Source: a bacterium (GTDB taxonomy: Bacteria > Chloroflexota > Dormibacteria > UBA8260 > Bog-877). From it: a DNA stretch of 36,858 bases. The notes beneath the pieces are model-generated. The model searched no databases, was not told where the DNA came from, and worked only from the letters and a program-made list of their open reading frames with translations. The DNA lies in NCBI GenBank assembly GCA_021791455.1, contig JAJYWM010000146.1, positions 1 through 36,858 of the forward strand. The letters are read 5' to 3'. Positions 32,624 to 36,858 of the stretch are shown piece by piece. The first letter of the stretch is position 1; every line of letters begins with the position of its first letter. The position numbers were made by a program, and so were the translations under genes.

Positions 32624-33997
32624 TCACCCCGGGGTTGGGACGCCGCTCGCCGCAGTGGGCGGCGCCGCAACGCTGGACCCGCCCCCCTGCAGGCGCCAGG
32701 CGCCCAGCAGGATGGCCGGGCCCAGCCAGAAGGCTGCGGCGAAGTAGTAGTCAAACCCCCGGGTGCTGAGAATCAGGCTGCCCCACACAAGCCCAGCCAT
32801 CGCCCAGCGCCACCTGGGGAATTTAAAGGCCACCACCGCGCAACTCAGCACGGCCAGAAGTGGAGCCACCAGATAGACGTGCGACCAGGGCGCTGCCAGA
32901 GGAAATGCGATCGCCAGCGAACTCCCCTCCGGAAAATAGGGGAGGGTCAGGAAATGGACTATCTCCGCAAACAGCGCGTGGTCCCAGATCCACCAGGGAA
33001 CAACCCCCACCAGGGTCCCCCCGGCGAGCCATGCCAACCGCTGACGCAACAGCGGTTCCCGAGCGACTATCGCCAGGTAAACCGGGGCCACGATCCAGGT
33101 CAGTTGATTGGTGCAAATCGCCGCCGCCAGCGCCAGGGCACTGATTCGTCGCTGCTGGATCTGAGCGAATGCCAAGGCCAGCAAGAGGTAGCTGATCAAC
33201 TCCGGATCCCAGCCCAGGCTGAAGGTGTAACTCAGCGTTCCCAACGCCAGAACCTGCCACGCCAGTAGGGCCTGCCACCCTAAAGGCCTGTTGCCGCGCC
33301 AAGCCAGAGCCAGAAGAATGAGACACACGGTCATCACCCAGAGCCAGATGGCGGTCCAACCCTGGAAGGCGACCGGAACCACCAGAAGGGTGGCGTCGGG
33401 AGGATAGCCATACGGCGGAAACCCTGCCGTGGAGCCCGATCGTTGATCGGCGATCTCGACGGGTCGCATCACCGCAGGTGGGGGTACCACTCGGAGCCGG
33501 GCGAACGGACCACTCTTGAGCGGAGTCAGGTAGCCGGTCCTGCTGCCGAGCTCGGCCGCGCACTGCGGCTCGTAAAGGGCGTAAGGGTTGTCTCCATGGA
33601 GCAGGGAGCGGGCGGCACAGGTGATGGTCAACGGTTGGTCCGCAAGGATCTTCGTGCTGGCCAAGCTCAGGCCGAGCTGGGACGCGCCGAGAAGAAGAGC
33701 GGCCAGCAGGAGCAGGCGCCGGGACTGCCGGCTCAGTGTGAATCTCACGCGCCCGCACCACGGGTCTGGCCCTAGGGCGTTGGCCACCATGATCAGCGAC
33801 GGGACTGGCTCCATTGGTATGAGCCAGGCAGGCAGAGAGAACTTGACAACGACGACCGTGATGACCTCGCCCAGGACCAGCCATAGGAGCAGGGCGGCCA
33901 GCCCCTGCCAGGCCCGTGGCGAGAGACTGTCCAACTGTCGCCTGCGGCCCTGGTCTGCAGCGGAACCGTCCGCTGCTTCGGGCACCGCCGCCGTCAA
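32624..33997 (-). CDS. GT87-like polytopic membrane glycosyltransferase
   Basis: 457-residue protein with about ten membrane helices. Two loop signatures point to GT-C membrane glycosyltransferases of the GT87/DUF2029 group: SLLHGDNPYALY after the second helix and FPPYGYPPDATLLVVP before the fourth. Such enzymes use a polyprenyl-phosphate sugar at the outer face of the membrane to build glycolipids or glycans; the donor and acceptor are unknown. The TTG start at 33997 has AGGATC 7 bases upstream; a GTG 12 bases further in is an alternative. A second related enzyme is encoded next door on the same strand. Confidence 0.75.
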   Translation of the reverse strand: MTAAVPEAADGSAADQGRRRQLDSLSPRAWQGLAALLLWLVLGEVITVVVVKFSLPAWLIPMEPVPSLIMVANALGPDPWCGRVRFTLSRQSRRLLLLAALLLGASQLGLSLASTKILADQPLTITCAARSLLHGDNPYALYEPQCAAELGSRTGYLTPLKSGPFARLRVVPPPAVMRPVEIADQRSGSTAGFPPYGYPPDATLLVVPVAFQGWTAIWLWVMTVCLILLALAWRGNRPLGWQALLAWQVLALGTLSYTFSLGWDPELISYLLLALAFAQIQQRRISALALAAAICTNQLTWIVAPVYLAIVAREPLLRQRLAWLAGGTLVGVVPWWIWDHALFAEIVHFLTLPYFPEGSSLAIAFPLAAPWSHVYLVAPLLAVLSCAVVAFKFPRWRWAMAGLVWGSLILSTRGFDYYFAAAFWLGPAILLGAWRLQGGGSSVAAPPTAASGVPTPG

Positions 33998-34338
33998 GGG
34001 CTGATCCTGACCGGCGCGGCCAGCACGGTGGGACCCGGCATCCTCAAGAGGACGCCGATGACTGTCCAGCGCCCTGCCGGAGGGGTGGTTCTCCCTCGGG
34101 GTCCATGGCCGATGGCACGGATCCGACCATCCGCCCCAACCCCGCCGGTGGAAAGAGGAAAGGATCCAGGCCCCGGGGCGCAGCTCCTAGTCCACCCCAC
34201 AGGAAATGGCCTGCGTCCATCCGCTATTGCTACCAACCGACTGTGCCCGTCGGGGTTGTCACTCAGCGGCTTCAAAACGCGTTGCTGCCGCCATGCAGGT
34301 GCGGCGCTCTCGCCTCCGGCCGCCGCAGCACTCCTGTC
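33998..34338. other. Gap between the two GT87-like genes
   Basis: In these 341 bp I see no gene I trust. A 93-codon Gly/Pro/Arg-rich minus-strand frame (33994-34275) ends with its TGA overlapping the downstream TTG start, but its composition looks non-coding. GTGACA (34257-34262 read leftwards) may be a weak -35 element for the gene on the left. No repeats or RNA genes were recognised. Confidence 0.35.
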
Positions 34339-35763
34339 TCATCCGCCGCGCGGCAGACGGCCGGCTCTAGGGCCGGTCGCCAACCATCCGAGCAAGCCGC
34401 CTCCCCGCCAAGTGTGCCGCAACCGCAGCAGCGCCGCTCTCAAGGGGACGAGCCGGACCAGTGCCAAGGCGATCAGCAGCAGCACCAGGTTGCGGAAGAG
34501 AAGGACGATCAACCCCGGCGGAGCAAGTCTTGACACCGAGGCAAATAGATAGGGGAATTCCGCCTGCGTCAGCAGGGCCGCGAGCAGCCCCAAGAGGACC
34601 AGCGCTGCGCCCTTTCGGCTGGGCACCTCCAAGCACGCGGCGACGACCAACACCGGCAACAGATCCAGCAGATACTGGGGGGAGAGGACCGGGGTCGCAC
34701 ACAATCCTACGGCCACGGCGCAGGCGATCGCGGTGGCCGGATACTTGCGATCCCAGGCGAAGAGGAGCGAGCTGCCGAGCACCAGAGCCGCTCCGAGCAG
34801 CGTTGCCACTAGGGCTATCACGGAGGCGTCCGGCGCAGCGATCTCCCAGGAGGCGAGCTTGCCCAGATAGGGGTGGACCGGCACCAGGTGACTGAGGAGG
34901 ATCGCGAAGCTGGCGGGAAGGCTCTCGATCTCCATGGCTCGGTGGACGCTGGCCAACGCTCCCGTTACCTCGGCCCCGCGCGACCAGACCAGAAATATCA
35001 AGAACACCACGAGTGCCGGGAAAACCCCCACAGCTAATTCACGGAGCCGTTCACGGAGCGTCGCCGGGTCGTCCGGATCTGGAAGCAGACACCAGAGTCC
35101 TACCGGCACCGCGGCTAAGACGGCGGTCTCCTTCACAAGTACGGCCAGCGCCACCAGGGCCACGGCTAGAACCCTGCGCCGGTCAATCAGTGCCAGGGCT
35201 GACCCGGCGACCAGAAGACCCTGAATACCGTCGACTCGAGTGAGGAGGGTGGGGCCGATCGCCAGCAAAAGGACGGCTGTCAACATGCCGATTGGAGCCA
35301 CGGCGCCGAGTCGGCGGGCCCACGCTCCGAGAACAACCGAGCCAGCTCCGATGAGAACCAAAATCTCTATGGCGAAGCCCAAATCGTAGTAGCTGCCTGC
35401 CAACGCCGGAGGCAGGGTGATGAGCAGAGTCAGGGGCGGATAGAGGTAGGTGAGCCGTTGATCCGGAAAGCTCATGAACCCGGGCAGATATGGGACGTGC
35501 CCTTGCAGCAAGCCAAGAGCGCCGTGGCTTAGGTAAATGACGTCGGGTATCGCGCTCCCGACCAAGGTGTAGAGCGAAAAGAAGTGCAGCTCGGTGGGAA
35601 TTAGCGTCCCGAGCGCGAGCAAAAGGAGAGGCAGTCTGAGGGTGCGCACGAGGCGGACCACGGGATTTGCTCCTCGCAGCAGCACCGCGCGCCGCTCGGC
35701 GGCCACGGTCCGACTCGACGACGACGAAAGCTCACTCTCGGCCGGATTGCCGACCGTCGCCAT
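34339..35763 (-). CDS. GT87-like polytopic membrane glycosyltransferase
   Basis: 474-residue protein with ten or more membrane helices. GT-C features are an early extracellular loop with an acidic residue (SAIPDVIYLSHGALGLLQGHVPYLPGF), RLTYLYPPLTLLITLPPAL (the YxYPP signature of GT87-type enzymes), LLTRVDGIQGLLVAGSALAL and LVKETAVLA. It probably transfers a sugar from a polyprenyl-phosphate donor to an envelope acceptor. ATG 35763 has AGGAGG 7 bases upstream, which fixes the start. The C-terminus is Arg/Gly-rich and hydrophilic. It is a distant paralogue of the following gene on the same strand. Confidence 0.78.
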   Translation of the reverse strand: MATVGNPAESELSSSSSRTVAAERRAVLLRGANPVVRLVRTLRLPLLLLALGTLIPTELHFFSLYTLVGSAIPDVIYLSHGALGLLQGHVPYLPGFMSFPDQRLTYLYPPLTLLITLPPALAGSYYDLGFAIEILVLIGAGSVVLGAWARRLGAVAPIGMLTAVLLLAIGPTLLTRVDGIQGLLVAGSALALIDRRRVLAVALVALAVLVKETAVLAAVPVGLWCLLPDPDDPATLRERLRELAVGVFPALVVFLIFLVWSRGAEVTGALASVHRAMEIESLPASFAILLSHLVPVHPYLGKLASWEIAAPDASVIALVATLLGAALVLGSSLLFAWDRKYPATAIACAVAVGLCATPVLSPQYLLDLLPVLVVAACLEVPSRKGAALVLLGLLAALLTQAEFPYLFASVSRLAPPGLIVLLFRNLVLLLIALALVRLVPLRAALLRLRHTWRGGGLLGWLATGPRAGRLPRGG

Positions 35764-36208
35764 GTTCAGGCCTCCTGGATCAACGGACGGGTCCATGCGG
35801 CGCTTGTCAGTATGGAGCCAACGATCACCCCCATGGACTCGATCCAGCCTATGGTGACCTAACTGCCACCGGGAGGCGACTTGGCCGCGACAGGTCAGGA
35901 AGAGACCGCCACAGGGATCAGGGCATCAGCTCTCCCAAACTTGGGAGCTCGGCGCTCCCTGGTCTCGAAGAGGGAGCAGGCTCCACCCCTGGCGGCCCCA
36001 CGACGGGCTCGGGGCGGCATCCCGGGAGCCTAATCCGGGTGGGACTATCCGGGGGCGTCCCGAGATGCCCCCGGCCCGTGGCAGCCGACGCCGGCCAAGG
36101 CCCACTCCGCTACCTGGCACAGAAACAGGCGCGAGCCACCGCGGACTGGGCGGTTCCACCGGTCGCCGTCACCCCCCTCTGCCCCATTCGTCACCGGTTG
36201 GGGAACGG
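35764..36208. other. Gap between tRNA-Val and GT87-like gene, with two hairpins
   Basis: This 445-bp stretch has no gene I can support. It contains two neighbouring hairpins: CTCCCAA-AC-TTGGGAG at 35932-35947 and GCTCCCT/AGGGAGC at 35954-35977 (10-base loop). The two share GGGAGC sequence and could also pair with each other. They lie about 230 bp downstream of the leftward tRNA and upstream of the GT87-like gene, without a T-run. They may be a weak terminator or a leader structure. Confidence 0.4.
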
Positions 36209-36280
36209 TGGGCGAAGCAGGATTCGAACCTGCGACATCCTCGGTGTAAGCGAGGCGCTCTACCACTGAGCTATTCGCCC
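36209..36280 (-). tRNA. tRNA-Val, anticodon UAC
   Basis: Read leftwards from 36280, the 7-bp acceptor stem GGGCGAA pairs with TTCGCCC. The D arm (GCTCAGTGGTAGAGC) and the anticodon stem CCTCG/CGAGG are present, with loop CTTACAC giving anticodon TAC. The T arm is GCAGG-TTCGAATC-CCTGC type. The discriminator is A and the next bases are CCG, so CCA is not encoded. Confidence 0.97.
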
Positions 36281-36624
36281 AGGAACGACTCCGGCGTACG
36301 TCCCGCTCTCCGCCCTGGGTCCGGCTTCATCTGCTCTGGGTGGAGCAGGTACACCTCCTGGACGACCAGCACCCTTTCCAGGACCGCAGTCGGGGTCTCC
36401 TTCGGCAGGATCGCTATTCCCAGTTTCTTGAGGCGGCCACGCACCGACTCCGGCACGTGGCGCTCCCCGGACAGGTTGAGCTCCTCCAGAACCTCCAGAG
36501 CCTGATCGAGCTCAATCAGCCTTGAACGGCGGGTCTCCCGGACCTGTCCCGGCTCCTCCTGCCAGTGCAGCTGGGCAGCAACCCTCAGCCGCTCTCCTCG
36601 TTGTCGCTCACTCTCGGTCACCAC
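36271..36624 (-). CDS. Small charged protein of unknown function downstream of lipB
   Basis: 117-residue hydrophilic protein rich in Glu, Arg and Leu, with predicted helices (RLIELDQALEVLEELNL) and a central SVRGRLKKLGIAIL segment. No family recognised and no signal peptide or membrane segment. The start is GTG 36624 (a second GTG follows at once), 51 bp after the lipB stop on the same strand, with only a weak ribosome site. Its TAG stop lies inside the first ten bases of tRNA-Val. This overlap is unusual and lowers confidence, although the residue composition looks like a real protein. Confidence 0.5.
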   Translation of the reverse strand: MVTESERQRGERLRVAAQLHWQEEPGQVRETRRSRLIELDQALEVLEELNLSGERHVPESVRGRLKKLGIAILPKETPTAVLERVLVVQEVYLLHPEQMKPDPGRRAGRTPESFLGE

Positions 36625-36675
36625 TTGTCAGTAACCGGTAATGATGCGCCTAAGCAGGCTGCGCCGTCCAGGCCA

Positions 36676-36858
36676 TCAGGCAACGGCGGCACCCAAGTTC
36701 AGATCGGCAAGAGCCCCCGTCTCGGGCCGAAGCCCCAAGGCATGGGCCACAAACGGCGCCACCAGATCGGCCAGCGCCTCGACCCGAAGGTCGGCTGTCG
36801 CCCCACACTGCTCCAGAGAGGCTGCGGCGCGCCCCTCGATCCCGCAGGGGACGATCAG
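36676..36858 (-). CDS. lipB: Octanoyltransferase LipB, C-terminal fragment at window edge
   Basis: The last 60 residues of LipB, which moves octanoyl groups from acyl carrier protein to lipoyl domains of 2-oxoacid dehydrogenases. The fragment opens with LIVPCGIEGRAAASLE, containing the conserved PCGI motif whose Cys forms the acyl-enzyme intermediate. The catalytic Lys and the substrate motif lie further upstream, beyond the right edge. The C-terminal helix and the short hydrophobic end are typical. The gene enters from the right and reads leftwards. Confidence 0.85.
   Translation of the reverse strand: MIVPCGIEGRAAASLEQCGATADLRVEALADLVAPFVAHALGLRPETGALADLNLGAAVA

Noticed and set aside
33994..34275. 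93-codon minus-strand frame ending in a TTGA overlap
   Set aside because: The junction is attractive but the composition is Gly/Pro/Arg-rich with no domain features, so I treat it as non-coding.
36045..36266. 73-codon minus-strand frame over the tRNA
   Set aside because: It translates the tRNA-Val gene itself (GSNPASPT is the usual artefact of the T arm).
1..36858. CRISPR array, prophage, integrase or rRNA genes
   Set aside because: No regularly spaced direct repeats, phage structural genes, recombinases or rRNA segments were found.

Overview
The window is gene-dense, high-GC DNA (about two-thirds G+C by eye) with frequent GTG and TTG starts and many 4-base stop/start overlaps. It reads as the chromosome of an aerobic, non-pathogenic soil-type bacterium. 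A form I aerobic CO dehydrogenase, a wall-sorted surface protein with a PNTG-type signal, GT87-like membrane enzymes and a HEARO-like RNA together suggest Chloroflexota, Dormibacterota or a deep actinobacterial relative. This placement is inference from gene content; no marker gene was compared.

Region 1 (1-6020) is a cox locus. coxM-coxS-coxL read leftwards and coxL runs off the left edge. An XdhC/CoxI-type protein, a MobA-like cytidylyltransferase and CoxG read rightwards from a shared divergent promoter. CoxL carries the AYxCSFR active-site signature of true CO dehydrogenases, so the cell probably oxidises CO as an energy supplement. Region 2 (6386-11963) holds a secreted sedolisin without a propeptide, a convergent terminator, an agmatinase-type ureohydrolase, a MarR regulator, an L,D-transpeptidase and an SCO6745-like protein. 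Region 3 (12439-15898) is a phosphoketolase-acetate kinase pair that would turn sugar phosphates into acetate plus ATP.

Region 4 (15909-19628) is a tldD-tldE-alpha/beta hydrolase operon. Region 5 (19743-24902) has a repeat-built surface protein divergent from a catalytic/non-catalytic M16 peptidase pair. Their shared 560-bp upstream region carries repeated GTGACAG-like motifs and palindromes. Region 6 (24903-25475) is the most unusual: a convergent gap with a structured RNA on the minus strand resembling HEARO / IscB omega-RNA, no iscB gene beside it, and palindromic ends suggesting a small non-autonomous element.

Region 7 (25476-32330) contains an orphan peptide-binding lipoprotein, a decayed GrpB-like stub, and a MoxR/DUF58/DUF4129 membrane operon whose genes join by TTGA stop/start overlaps, including a probable 37-codon small gene. 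Region 8 (32624-36858) has two GT87-like membrane proteins, tRNA-Val(UAC), a small unknown protein and the 3' end of lipB.
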